Part shown: piece after piece, positions 34,007 to 42,281 of the stretch | How positions within the stretch are numbered: the stretch's first letter is position 1 | Layout: every line of letters starts with the position of its first letter | NCBI GenBank assembly: GCA_947475415.1 | Contig: CANJLH010000001.1 | Coordinates: forward strand, 1-64,000 | Length of the DNA stretch: 64,000 nt | Direction of reading: 5' to 3' | Source of the DNA: Caulobacteraceae bacterium | Lineage (GTDB): Bacteria; Pseudomonadota; Alphaproteobacteria; Caulobacterales; Caulobacteraceae | Program-made: the position numbers and the translations under genes | The notes under the pieces: generated by a model | The model's database searches: none | What the model was told of the DNA's origin: nothing | Seen by the model: only the letters and a program-made list of their open reading frames with translations

Positions 34007-34492
34007 TCAGTTCCGCGGCACCCCATCGAAAAACGCCGCGCCGCCCGGCTTCAGCCAGATGATCTCCAGGTGGTGACCTAGCAGGGGCCGGGCATCGGCG
34101 TAGACCAACTGCAGGCGATCCGGCAGCTCGGTCGTCGACACCACCGGCGAGCCCTGAACCTCGAGAGACGCCAGAGCGTCGCGCCAGCCTGCCTCGTCAT
34201 GCACCAGATAACCCAGGTGGTGCAGCTGGATGCCAAACTCGCCTTGCGGCGGCATCGCGCAGGCGTAAAGCGGATGGTCTGGGCCTGGCTCGATCAGTTC
34301 GATCATGATGTCCCCGGTCCAGGCCAGCCCCACCCGGATCGGATCAGGCGCATCAGGGTTCATGTCGGCGCTGCTGAAGATCAGGAAGTCCGTGACCCCG
34401 AACTTCTCGCCATAGAGGGCGACCGCACGGTCCAGATCGGGCGTTACATAGCCGAGCTGGAAACACTGTTTGAAAAAGATCGGAACAGACAT
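34007..34492 (-). CDS. VOC-family protein (glyoxalase/dioxygenase fold)
   Basis: The 161-residue protein has paired beta-alpha-beta-beta-beta units with FKQCFQLGYVTPDLDRAVALY at the start and QLHHLGYLVHDEAGWRDAL in the middle, and HLEIIWLKPGG near the end. Candidate metal ligands are His residues in LHHLGYL and Glu in HLEIIW. Function unknown; members include lyases, epimerases and dioxygenases. It lies 18 bases after the second VOC gene on the same strand, so the two form an operon. Confidence 0.75.
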   Translation of the reverse strand: MSVPIFFKQCFQLGYVTPDLDRAVALYGEKFGVTDFLIFSSADMNPDAPDPIRVGLAWTGDIMIELIEPGPDHPLYACAMPPQGEFGIQLHHLGYLVHDEAGWRDALASLEVQGSPVVSTTELPDRLQLVYADARPLLGHHLEIIWLKPGGAAFFDGVPRN

Positions 34493-34510
34493 TGGAGACT
34501 CCGTAAGGGA

Positions 34511-34954
34511 TCAGCCGGTGCGCATGAGCAGCAGCCGCTGGCCGTCGGGGTCGGCAGCCATCATGAACTCGCCGGCATCGTTGCTCATCCGCGTCTGTGG
34601 GTGCGCACATCCGCCGGCGGCGGTAATCCGCGCCGCCGCAGCGTCCAGGTTCTTCACCCGCAGCGACAGGTGGCGCGCACCGATCCGTGGCGCCTTGGGC
34701 GCGGCAGCCTCGGGTCCGCAGCTCAGCAGTTCAATGCGGAAGCCGGCCAACTCCATGGCGACCATCGTCAAGGCGGCGGCGTCGGGGCGTTCCAGCAAGG
34801 TCTTGAAGGGTTCCGGCGGGCTCATGGCGTAGAGTCGTGAAAATCCCAGCGCCGCATAAAAGGCCTCGGCGCGATCGATGTCCGACACACAGATCGTCAC
34901 ATGCGAGGGCTCGAATTCAGGCTCGTCCGGCAATGTCGCCCCCCCGGTTCGCAT
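34511..34954 (-). CDS. VOC-family protein (methylmalonyl-CoA-epimerase/glyoxalase-like)
   Basis: The 147-residue protein has HVTICVSDIDRAEAFYAALG, FRIELLSCG and RHLSLRVKNLDAAAARI, with His, Glu and His in the positions of VOC metal ligands. It ends with DPDGQRLLLMRTG. The start at 34954 gives MRTGGATLPDEPEF; the longer open frame runs into the opposite promoter region and looks artefactual. It is divergent from the MFS gene at 35057. Confidence 0.75.
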   Translation of the reverse strand: MRTGGATLPDEPEFEPSHVTICVSDIDRAEAFYAALGFSRLYAMSPPEPFKTLLERPDAAALTMVAMELAGFRIELLSCGPEAAAPKAPRIGARHLSLRVKNLDAAAARITAAGGCAHPQTRMSNDAGEFMMAADPDGQRLLLMRTG

Positions 34955-35056
34955 GGACGCGTCCGTATTAGGGTTAGACCCGTGGCGCCGTCGCTGATTA
35001 GATCGCACATCAATGACCAACCGACAAACCGCGCCGCGCGCGGCAGGGGGAAACGA

Positions 35057-36316
35057 ATGCTGAAGGGCGAAGCGGCGCGCGAGTGGAAGGATCACTGGCC
35101 GCTGATCCTGGCGGGGATCGTCGGCACCACGGTGATCGGCGCGCAAGTCTACCCGGTCGGCACGGTGATGAAGCCAATGCAGGCGGCCTTCGGCTGGGAC
35201 CGCACCACCATCTCGGCGAGCGCCACCATCAGCTCGGTGGGCACCCTGTTGCTCTCCACCGTGGTGGGACTGGCGCTGGATCGTTGGGGACCGCGGCGGG
35301 TCGCAATGGTTGGGACGCCGCTGATGGCCGCAGTCATGGCCTGCATCGGCCTAACCCCGCCCAACGCCACCGCGTGGCTGACGGCCTGGGTGCTCTACGC
35401 CGTCTGCGCGGTGATGCTGCTGCCGATCACCTTCGGGGCGGCGATCACCAGCGCCTTCAAGGCGTCGCGGGGACTAGCGCTGGGCGTGGGGCTCTGCGGG
35501 TCCGGCGTCTCGGCGATCTTCTATCCATTCTATACGCTGTGGCTGATCAACACCTTCGGCGTCCGCGGCGTTTATCCGGGCCTGGCGGCTTTCATACTGC
35601 TGTCCATGGGGCTGATGCTGGCGTTCGCCTTCTATCCGCCGATGACTCACGCCGGGGCCCTGGAGAAAACAGCGCCGGAGGACATGCCGGCCGGCGGACA
35701 GGCCTGGGGCGTGCCCCTGCTAAGCGCCATGCGCACCACCATGCTGTGGCGGATCGTGCTGGTGCTGGCGGTGGCGGCGATCTGCGCCTCGTCGATCAAC
35801 ATCCACATTCAGGCGCTGTTGAACGACCGCGGGCTTTCGGTCTCCCAGGCCGCTCAGATCATGGCGGTGACAGGCCCTTGCGTGGTGATCGGCCGCTGGT
35901 GCGGTGGCTGGTTGCTGGACCGAATCCATGCGCGCTGGATCGCGCTGACCTTTTACCTGCTACCGGCACTGGGTTGTTTCCTACTGCTGAACTTCGACGG
36001 CGCTTACTGGCGCGGGTTCGCCGCGGCGGTGCTGATCGGATTTTCCGTGGGCGTCGAGGGGGACCTGCTGCCCTTCCTGCTAGCTCGCTACTTCGGGGTC
36101 CGTTGGTTCGGTTCGCTATATGGGTTCGGAATGGCGATCTTCGGCCTGGGCTATGCGATCGGCCCCTTTGCGGCGGCGCGATTCTTCGACCTGACCGGAT
36201 CCTACAACGGCTACCTGATATCGATCATCACCCTGCTGGTCCTGGGCGGACTCGTCGCCCTCAGCTACGGCCGATATCCGGATGGCCCGCAGGACGTAAA
36301 AGGAGCCGTCGGCTGA
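35057..36316 (+). CDS. MFS transporter (oxalate/formate-antiporter-like)
   Basis: The 419-residue inner-membrane protein has about twelve hydrophobic segments and begins MLKGEAAREWKDHWPLILAG. GLALDRWGPRRVAMVG between helices 2 and 3 is the MFS signature loop. KASRGLALGVGLCGSGVSA resembles the monocarboxylate/OxlT-like branch. It has an AGGGGGAAA ribosome site. The dioxygenase at 36332 follows 15 bases after its stop, so import of the dioxygenase substrate is plausible. Confidence 0.85.
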   Translation: MLKGEAAREWKDHWPLILAGIVGTTVIGAQVYPVGTVMKPMQAAFGWDRTTISASATISSVGTLLLSTVVGLALDRWGPRRVAMVGTPLMAAVMACIGLTPPNATAWLTAWVLYAVCAVMLLPITFGAAITSAFKASRGLALGVGLCGSGVSAIFYPFYTLWLINTFGVRGVYPGLAAFILLSMGLMLAFAFYPPMTHAGALEKTAPEDMPAGGQAWGVPLLSAMRTTMLWRIVLVLAVAAICASSINIHIQALLNDRGLSVSQAAQIMAVTGPCVVIGRWCGGWLLDRIHARWIALTFYLLPALGCFLLLNFDGAYWRGFAAAVLIGFSVGVEGDLLPFLLARYFGVRWFGSLYGFGMAIFGLGYAIGPFAAARFFDLTGSYNGYLISIITLLVLGGLVALSYGRYPDGPQDVKGAVG

Positions 36317-36331
36317 ATCAGGAGAGTCGCC

Positions 36332-37198
36332 ATGAGCCAATCGCTGAACATCCGCAGAACCGCCGGCGCCCTGGGCGCTGAAATCACCGGCGTGGACCTG
36401 TCCCGCGACCTTTCGGATCCGGTGATCGCCGCCATCCGCGCCGCCCTGGTCGAGCACCAGGTGATCTTCTTCCGAGACCAGTCGCTGAGCCCTGCGGAAC
36501 AGGGCCGGTTCGGCGCGCGGTTCGGGCCGCTCAACATCCACCCCTATGTCGCCGGCATGGCCGATTATCCGGCGGTGATGGAGGTGATCAAGGAGCCGCA
36601 GGACAAGACCAACTTCGGCGGCGGCTGGCACTCCGACATGAGCTTCCTCGCACGGCCCTCGATCGGCTCGATCCTTTATGCGGTGGAGGTCCCGGCGTTT
36701 GGCGGCGATACTCTGTTCGCCAGCCAGGCCGCCGCATTTGAGGCGTTGTCGGCGGGGATGCAGGCGACGCTGGAAGGGCTGAATGCCGTGCATGGCGCCT
36801 CGACCCAGTACGGTCCCGGCGGCATCTCCTCGCGCAAGCGCAGCTCCATGGTGATCGCCGAAGCCGACGGCCTGGAGGGTGAGTTCGTCCACCCCGTGGT
36901 GCTTATCCACCCGGAAAGCGGCCGCAAGGCGCTCTATGTGAACCCGGCCTTCACCCTGCGCATCGACGGATGGACCGCGCGGGAGTCGCGGCCACTGCTG
37001 GACTTCCTGTTCCAGCATTCCCGCCATGAGGCCTACACTTGCCGGTTCAATTGGGCGCCGGGATCGGTGGCCTTTTGGGACAACCGGTCGGTCTGGCACT
37101 ATGCGCTGAACGACTATCCGGGCCAGCGGCGGCACATGCGCCGGGTCACGGTCGATCCTTGGCCGGAAGCTGTGGCGACGGCGGTCGCCGCGGAATAG
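36332..37198 (+). CDS. TauD/TfdA-family 2-oxoglutarate- and Fe(II)-dependent dioxygenase
   Basis: The 288-residue oxygenase has the iron site His100-x-Asp102 (GGGWHSDMSF) and distal His256 (SVWHYALNDY), with an Arg-rich 2-oxoglutarate-binding segment (RRHMRRVTV) near the C-terminus. The N-terminus (RRTAGALGAEITGVDLSR) is the family signature. It hydroxylates a substrate, with sulfonate/ether cleavage possible in related enzymes such as taurine or 2,4-D dioxygenases. Coupled to the MFS gene upstream; convergent with the SDR at 37204 with only 5 bases between. Confidence 0.9.
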   Translation: MSQSLNIRRTAGALGAEITGVDLSRDLSDPVIAAIRAALVEHQVIFFRDQSLSPAEQGRFGARFGPLNIHPYVAGMADYPAVMEVIKEPQDKTNFGGGWHSDMSFLARPSIGSILYAVEVPAFGGDTLFASQAAAFEALSAGMQATLEGLNAVHGASTQYGPGGISSRKRSSMVIAEADGLEGEFVHPVVLIHPESGRKALYVNPAFTLRIDGWTARESRPLLDFLFQHSRHEAYTCRFNWAPGSVAFWDNRSVWHYALNDYPGQRRHMRRVTVDPWPEAVATAVAAE

Positions 37199-37203
37199 TC
37201 CGG

Positions 37204-37971
37204 TCAGATCGCCAGCGGATAGCCGCCGGCCACCTTCATTGTCTCGCCGGTGATGAAGCTTGCCGCTGGTGACACCAGGAACAGCGCCATATTGGCGATG
37301 TCATCCATGTCGCCCAACCGGTGGATCACCTGCATGTCGTCCACCAGGCTGCGCACCATCGCGTCCGGCATCTCCTCCAGCGCCTGTTCAGTGGCGATGA
37401 GGCCGGGCGCGATGGCGTTGACCCGGATCTTGTCCTCGGCCAACTCCTGCGCGAAGGCGATGGTCAGGCCCCTCACGGCCAGCTTGCTCACCCCATAGGC
37501 GTTCTTCGAGCCGAAACCGGCGATCGAGGAGATGTTGATGATCGCCCCGCCGCCCCGTTGGCGCATGGTCTCCTTCACGGCCAGGGTGCAGAAGATCACT
37601 CCCATCATGTTCACGTCGAACAGGGCGCGGATCTCGTGGGTGGGCAGGTCTCCGAATGGCTTGTTGTACTTCATCAAGTGCTTGCCGGCGTTGTTGACAA
37701 GGATGTCGATCCCGCCCAGCGCCTCCACCGCCTGCGCCACCGCCGGCACCACCGCTGTCTCATCAGCCACGTCCAGCTGAATGGCCACCGCCTTGCCGTT
37801 CTGTTCGCGGATCGCCGCCGCGGCGGCTTCGGCGCGGCCCAGATCGATGTCGGTGACGGCGATGGCCGCGCCCGCCTTTGCGAACCGGTAGGCCATGCGC
37901 CGGCCGAAGCCCATCCCGGCGCCGGTGATGAAGGCAACCTTGCCGCTCAAGTCCACGTCGATGTCGTTCAC
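37204..37971 (-). CDS. Short-chain dehydrogenase
   Basis: The 255-residue classical SDR has TGAGMGFGRR (cofactor loop), NNAGKH, NISSIAGFGSKNAYGVSK (intact Ser-Tyr-Lys) and APGLIATEQA. The AITDIDLGRA-like stretch VTDIDLGRAEA with Asp after beta-2 suggests NAD rather than NADP preference. It is the last gene of the large minus-strand run from 43442. It probably oxidises a hydroxy intermediate. Confidence 0.85.
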   Translation of the reverse strand: MNDIDVDLSGKVAFITGAGMGFGRRMAYRFAKAGAAIAVTDIDLGRAEAAAAAIREQNGKAVAIQLDVADETAVVPAVAQAVEALGGIDILVNNAGKHLMKYNKPFGDLPTHEIRALFDVNMMGVIFCTLAVKETMRQRGGGAIINISSIAGFGSKNAYGVSKLAVRGLTIAFAQELAEDKIRVNAIAPGLIATEQALEEMPDAMVRSLVDDMQVIHRLGDMDDIANMALFLVSPAASFITGETMKVAGGYPLAI

Positions 37972-38003
37972 GTCAGATCCCCCATGTTCGGCGCCGCCGC
38001 CAC

Positions 38004-38801
38004 CTAAGCGCGGTTCACGTAGGCGAGCAATGTCTCGGCGGCCTGCTTCAGCGCTTCACGGCCCGCATGACCCTCGGGCGCGATGGCCAGGCCGTGATGC
38101 AAATCCTTGGTCACCAGCGAAAAGTCGCGGCCGGGCCCGAGTATGCCTGGCGCGACCGCGAGGGCGTAGCTCGTGGCCGACCCGCCCAGCATCACCTCGC
38201 GCAGCGCGGTTCGATCAAGGCCAAGGGTCTCGCCGAGATCCAGCGCAGCGGCGACCAGGCCCATATTGGCGATCACGGTCAAGTTGTTGACCAGCTTGGC
38301 ACGCATGCCCGAACCGACCGGGCCAAGGTGGCCGATGGGATTTCCGTAGGTCTCTAGCACCGGCCGCACCCGCTCCAACGCTGCGGCCTCGCCGCCGACG
38401 AACACCGCCAGCTTGCCGCCCAGGGCGCCCTCGCCGGAACTGGACACCCCGGCGTCCAGAACCTGGACGCCCAGCGCCCGGCCTTGTTCAGCGATCTCGA
38501 CGCAGAGCTCCGGCATCACCGTCGAATGGATGAGCAACACGCTGCCAGCGCCCAGATCCTTGAGCAACGCGTCGCCATCCAGCAGGGCGCGAAGGTCGTC
38601 GTCGGTGCGCACACAAACGCCGAGCACTTCGCATGCCCGCGCCACCTCCGCAGCCGACGCGCAAAGCCGCACGCCAGACTCGTCGAAGGCGGCGACCGCG
38701 GCTGGGCTCTTGTCCCACACGCTGAGCGCAAACCCGCTGCGGGCTATCATCCGCGCCATGGGGGCGCCCTGCTGACCGAGGCCAATAAATCCCGCCTTCA
38801 T
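38004..38801 (-). CDS. 3-Hydroxyisobutyrate-dehydrogenase-like NAD(P) enzyme
   Basis: The 265-residue beta-hydroxyacid dehydrogenase has the Rossmann loop GFIGLGQQGAPMA (4-16), the substrate segment DAGVSSSGEGALGG (117-130) and the catalytic Lys169 with Asn172-Asn173 (GSGMRAKLVNN). Members oxidise beta-hydroxyacids to semialdehydes or ketones, or reduce imines. It overlaps the DUF35 gene at 38798 by 4 bases (ATGA), so it belongs to the same translation unit as the third DUF35/thiolase pair. Slightly shorter than the usual 290 residues. Confidence 0.8.
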   Translation of the reverse strand: MKAGFIGLGQQGAPMARMIARSGFALSVWDKSPAAVAAFDESGVRLCASAAEVARACEVLGVCVRTDDDLRALLDGDALLKDLGAGSVLLIHSTVMPELCVEIAEQGRALGVQVLDAGVSSSGEGALGGKLAVFVGGEAAALERVRPVLETYGNPIGHLGPVGSGMRAKLVNNLTVIANMGLVAAALDLGETLGLDRTALREVMLGGSATSYALAVAPGILGPGRDFSLVTKDLHHGLAIAPEGHAGREALKQAAETLLAYVNRA

Positions 38802-39229
38802 GAACTGACCTCCACACGTCGGAAACGCGGCAACGCCACTTCGGCGTCGACAACCTCGAACACCACCTCGACGGGCAGGCCCACCGCGATCTCGGCGTTC
38901 GGGGTCCCCACCAGATTGCTGACGATGTGCACGTCCGGCGCTTCGGCCAGGGACACCACGATCACGTTATAGGGCCCGACGCCGGCGAGTTCCGGAACCA
39001 GCTCCTGGTGAACAATGGTGTAGCTGAGGATCTCGCCCTTGCCGCTCACCGGCTCGAAGGCGGCGTTGGCGGAGCGGCACCGCCAGCACACGGGCCCCGG
39101 CGGATGGCGCCAAGCCTGGCAGTCGGCGCAACGCTGCACCACCAGCCGGCCCTCCCGGGTGGCCGCCCAGTACGGCGCGGCCGGACCCTCCAGGGACGGC
39201 AGGTGAAAGGGGATGGGGAAGAATGCCAT
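38798..39229 (-). CDS. DUF35-type OB-fold protein with zinc ribbon (third of three)
   Basis: The 143-residue protein has the zinc ribbon Cys34-x2-Cys37 and Cys48-x2-Cys51 (CADCQ, CWRCR) followed by an OB-fold (SYTIVHQELVPELAGVGPYN). It lies between the HIBADH-like gene, which it overlaps by 4 bases, and the thiolase-like gene at 39239, 9 bases upstream on the minus strand. By family it should bind the acyl-CoA for the thiolase-like partner. Confidence 0.85.
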   Translation of the reverse strand: MAFFPIPFHLPSLEGPAAPYWAATREGRLVVQRCADCQAWRHPPGPVCWRCRSANAAFEPVSGKGEILSYTIVHQELVPELAGVGPYNVIVVSLAEAPDVHIVSNLVGTPNAEIAVGLPVEVVFEVVDAEVALPRFRRVEVSS

Positions 39230-39238
39230 CGTCCGCGC

Positions 39239-40432
39239 CTATCGCGCCAGGAGCGCTAAGCTGGTGGGGGAGCGGCCGGGGGTTCCGGCCACCAGGGCAA
39301 TCTCGCAATTCGCCACCTGCGCCGTCGAAGTCCCACGGATCTGGCGAATACCCTCCAGCACGTGATTCATGTGAACATAGGCCTCCGAATGCAGACCGCC
39401 ATGGGTGTTAATCGGTAACTTGCCGCGGTCCCAGCTGATGCCCTGGTCGACGATGAACGGTCCGCCTTCCCCCGGCTTGCAGAAACCGAGGTCTTCAAGC
39501 GACATGACGATCTGCGGGGTGAAATTATCGAACAGAAGGGCGACGTCGACGTCGTCAGGTTTGACGCCCGCCTCACCGAATAGCCGCCGGGCCAGGGGGG
39601 CCTGGCCGCCGGTGGCGAAATCGGCGGTGCGCATGTTCTGGCTGGCCGGATCGGACGGCCAGCGGGGCATGCCGCCCATCACCGCATTCAGCACCCGGAC
39701 GGTGGGGCGCCTCAGGTCCCGCGCCCGCTCGGCGGTGGTGACCAAATAGGCGCAGGCGCCGTCGTTCTCCTGGCAGCAGTCCAGCCGGCGGATCGGATCG
39801 GCGATGAACGGGCTGGCCGCATGATCGTCCAGGGTGATCGGCGTGCGCCGCAGGGCAATGGGATTGCGGGCGGCGTGCCGGCGCATGGCCACCGCCACAT
39901 GGCCGAAATGCTCCGTCGTGGTGCCGTATAGGGCCATGTGCCGTCTGGCCGACAGGGCATAGGTCTGGGCCGGCGACAACAGGCCGAAGGGCATCGAGAA
40001 CTGCACCATGGAGAAGGGATCGGAGGTGGTGCGCTTGCCGGAAAACGCCGGGCCGCTGAGGGATTTTCCGAAACGCTTGGTCTCATCCATGATGATGGCC
40101 CGGAACACGACCACATAGTTGGCCGAACCTGACCGGACCGCATCGGCCGCCAGCACCAGCGCTCCCATGGCGTTGGCGCCGCCGCCGCCCCAGGCCATGG
40201 CCGAATAGCGCAACTCCGGCAGCCCCAGTTCGAAGGCAAGGACGCCCCCGTCGAGGGGATCGTCCGAGAACGAAGCAAAGCCGTCGATGGCGTCGATGGG
40301 CAGGCCGGCGTCCGCGGCCGCATTCTTCACCGCCTCCAGCGCAAGGCTGAGCGCCCCGCGGTGGGCGAGTTGACCGCGGAAGGCGTATTCGGTCTGGCCG
40401 ATGCCGACGATGCAGGGTTCCGCCCGGGCCAT
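39239..40432 (-). CDS. Thiolase-fold protein lacking the nucleophilic Cys
   Basis: The 397-residue protein has the SCP2-thiolase fold. The expected Cys region reads WGGGGANAMG (81-90) and the His region reads LLFDNFTP, so both classic catalytic residues are missing; NTHGGLHSEAYVHMNHVLEG replaces the GHP segment. It is paired with a DUF35 gene, as in Ltp2-type aldolases or lipid-transfer proteins. Its own chemistry is uncertain. The neighbours (HIBADH-like and zinc ADH) suggest it acts around a hydroxyacyl/aldehyde step, since a retro-aldol reaction releases an aldehyde or ketone. Confidence 0.75.
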   Translation of the reverse strand: MARAEPCIVGIGQTEYAFRGQLAHRGALSLALEAVKNAAADAGLPIDAIDGFASFSDDPLDGGVLAFELGLPELRYSAMAWGGGGANAMGALVLAADAVRSGSANYVVVFRAIIMDETKRFGKSLSGPAFSGKRTTSDPFSMVQFSMPFGLLSPAQTYALSARRHMALYGTTTEHFGHVAVAMRRHAARNPIALRRTPITLDDHAASPFIADPIRRLDCCQENDGACAYLVTTAERARDLRRPTVRVLNAVMGGMPRWPSDPASQNMRTADFATGGQAPLARRLFGEAGVKPDDVDVALLFDNFTPQIVMSLEDLGFCKPGEGGPFIVDQGISWDRGKLPINTHGGLHSEAYVHMNHVLEGIRQIRGTSTAQVANCEIALVAGTPGRSPTSLALLAR

Positions 40433-40433
40433 C

Positions 40434-41438
40434 TCAGGCGTCGAACTCCACCATCACCTTGCCGGCCTCGCGCTGACCGGCCTGTGTGAAGGCCTCGTGG
40501 AACCGGTTGAACGGGAAGCGGTGCGTGATGTAGTCGGCGAAATGGTCCGGGTCCTGGCCCAGCCGCGCCACCACCCAACCGAACTCGTCGGGGTAGCCGA
40601 TCGATGTGGTGATGGAGAGCTCCTTGGACAGCATCTGGCCGAAGTGGATCGGCACCGGCTCGCGATAGACGGCCGGCACCACCAGCCGCGCATGCAGCTT
40701 GGACAGCCCGATCACCGTGCTGACGATGGAGGCTGCGCCAGCCGCATCGATATAGGCGTCGGTGCCGGCGCAGAGCGCACCCAACACATATTCCCGCCCG
40801 TGGACAGCGTAGAGCGTCTCGGCCAAATCATCCTTGTCGGCGCGCACCAGGGTCTTCGCGCCATAGCGCTCGGCGAGGGCCAACCGCTCCGGCGACAGGT
40901 CGACGGCGACGATATCATCGACGCCCTTGTCCTTCAGCCAAAGCACCGCGCCCAGACCGATCGGCCCCACGCCAAACACCACCACCTTTTCGCCGGGTTT
41001 GGCGCCGCTGCGGTTGACTGCGTGCAGACCCACTCCCAGCGGTTCCGCCGCCGCGGCGATGGACATGGGCAGATTGCCCGGCAGCTCGATCAGGTTGCGG
41101 CCAAGCTCGGCGTCGCGGACCAGTAGGTAGTCGGCGAACGCGCCCTCGGTGCCGCCGTTGCCGATGACGTTGGTGATCTCGCCCATGGGGTTGATCGCAA
41201 CCCGCTGGCCGGCGCGGACGCCCTTGGCGGCGGGTCCCGCCTCCACCACCACGCCGGCCGCCTCATGCCCAAGAGGCGTGGCCCCGTCGCGCCGCGAGCC
41301 GTCGCGCACCATGGTGAGATCCGTGCCGCAGATGCCGCAGGCGGCGATGCGGATCACCACATCCGCCGCCCCGGGCGCCGGCGTTTCGATGTCGTCCACG
41401 CGCACGTCGCCCGGACCGTAGAGGTTAACCGCCTTCAT
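40434..41438 (-). CDS. Zinc-dependent alcohol dehydrogenase (MDR)
   Basis: The 334-residue medium-chain dehydrogenase has catalytic-zinc residues Cys37 (CGICGTD) and His58-Glu59 (LGHEAAG), and the Rossmann loop VFGVGPIGLGAV. The Cys4 structural-zinc loop is absent (INPMGEITNVIGNGG at that place). ATG at 41438 with a GGGAGA site. It starts the sub-block that continues into the third DUF35/thiolase pair, with 1 base between its stop and the next gene's ATG. It likely oxidises a pathway alcohol or reduces the aldehyde made by the thiolase-like protein. Confidence 0.85.
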   Translation of the reverse strand: MKAVNLYGPGDVRVDDIETPAPGAADVVIRIAACGICGTDLTMVRDGSRRDGATPLGHEAAGVVVEAGPAAKGVRAGQRVAINPMGEITNVIGNGGTEGAFADYLLVRDAELGRNLIELPGNLPMSIAAAAEPLGVGLHAVNRSGAKPGEKVVVFGVGPIGLGAVLWLKDKGVDDIVAVDLSPERLALAERYGAKTLVRADKDDLAETLYAVHGREYVLGALCAGTDAYIDAAGAASIVSTVIGLSKLHARLVVPAVYREPVPIHFGQMLSKELSITTSIGYPDEFGWVVARLGQDPDHFADYITHRFPFNRFHEAFTQAGQREAGKVMVEFDA

Positions 41439-41449
41439 TGCCGTTCTCC

Positions 41450-42244
41450 CTAGAAGACGCTGCCGACCCAGCCGCCGTCGATGGTGATCAAGTCACCGGT
41501 GTGATAGCTGGCCGCGTCGCTCATCAGGTAAGCGGCGATGCCGTGGAAGTCCTCGGGATAGCCCCAGCGCGGGATCGGGCAGCGCTCCTCCAGCATCGCC
41601 GTGTAGGGGTGATCCTTCTCGCCTTCCTTGGTGGCGTCGCCGGTGCGGATCAGGCCGGGCAGGATGATATTGGCCCGGATGCCGTCGTTGCCGTACTCGG
41701 TGGAGATGCAGCGGACCACCGAGGCCAGCGCCCCTTTCGCCGCGGCATAGTTCTCGATACGCGGCACGCCGTAGCGGGTCGACAGGCTGCCGCAGACCAT
41801 GATCGAGCCGCCCGGATCGCCTTTGGCCTTACGGTCCAGGAAATGGCGGATCGCCTGCTGCATGGTATAGTGCGCCCCATGCAGGCTGACCGCCAGCAGG
41901 CCGTGCCAGGAGGACTGCGGCATCTCGTGGTAGGGCTCCATGGTCGGCATCATGCCGGCATTGGCCACCGCGCAGTCGATGCGGCCCATCACCTTGATCG
42001 CGTCGGCGTAGCCTTCGATCACTGCGGCCTCGTCGGACACGTCCACGGAACGGTGGTGCACCCGGGTTCCATATTGGGCGAGGTGTTCGGCGGCCTTGGC
42101 GTTGGCGTCCTCGCGCCGGCCCCAGATCACCACGTCGCCGCCGCACATGGCGATCCCCTCGGCGAAGCCCAGACCCAGGCCGCTGTTGGCGCCGGTGACG
42201 AGGGCGACCTTGCCGGTGAGGTCAAAGAGGTTCTTGGCGGGCAT
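41450..42244 (-). CDS. Short-chain dehydrogenase
   Basis: The 264-residue SDR has TGANSGLGLG (cofactor loop), VIWGRRED (Arg after beta-2, favouring NADP), ANAGMMP, VCGSLSTRYGVPRIENYAAAK with intact Ser-Tyr-Lys, and a C-terminal TIDGGWVGSVF. The ATG at 42244 has GGAGGA 9 bases upstream. It sits between the ADH and the sulfotransferase genes on the same strand, in the middle of the run 43442-37204. Confidence 0.85.
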   Translation of the reverse strand: MPAKNLFDLTGKVALVTGANSGLGLGFAEGIAMCGGDVVIWGRREDANAKAAEHLAQYGTRVHHRSVDVSDEAAVIEGYADAIKVMGRIDCAVANAGMMPTMEPYHEMPQSSWHGLLAVSLHGAHYTMQQAIRHFLDRKAKGDPGGSIMVCGSLSTRYGVPRIENYAAAKGALASVVRCISTEYGNDGIRANIILPGLIRTGDATKEGEKDHPYTAMLEERCPIPRWGYPEDFHGIAAYLMSDAASYHTGDLITIDGGWVGSVF

Positions 42245-42281
42245 TCGGTCATTTCCTCCGTTGGGGGTGGCGGCGCGGGCT

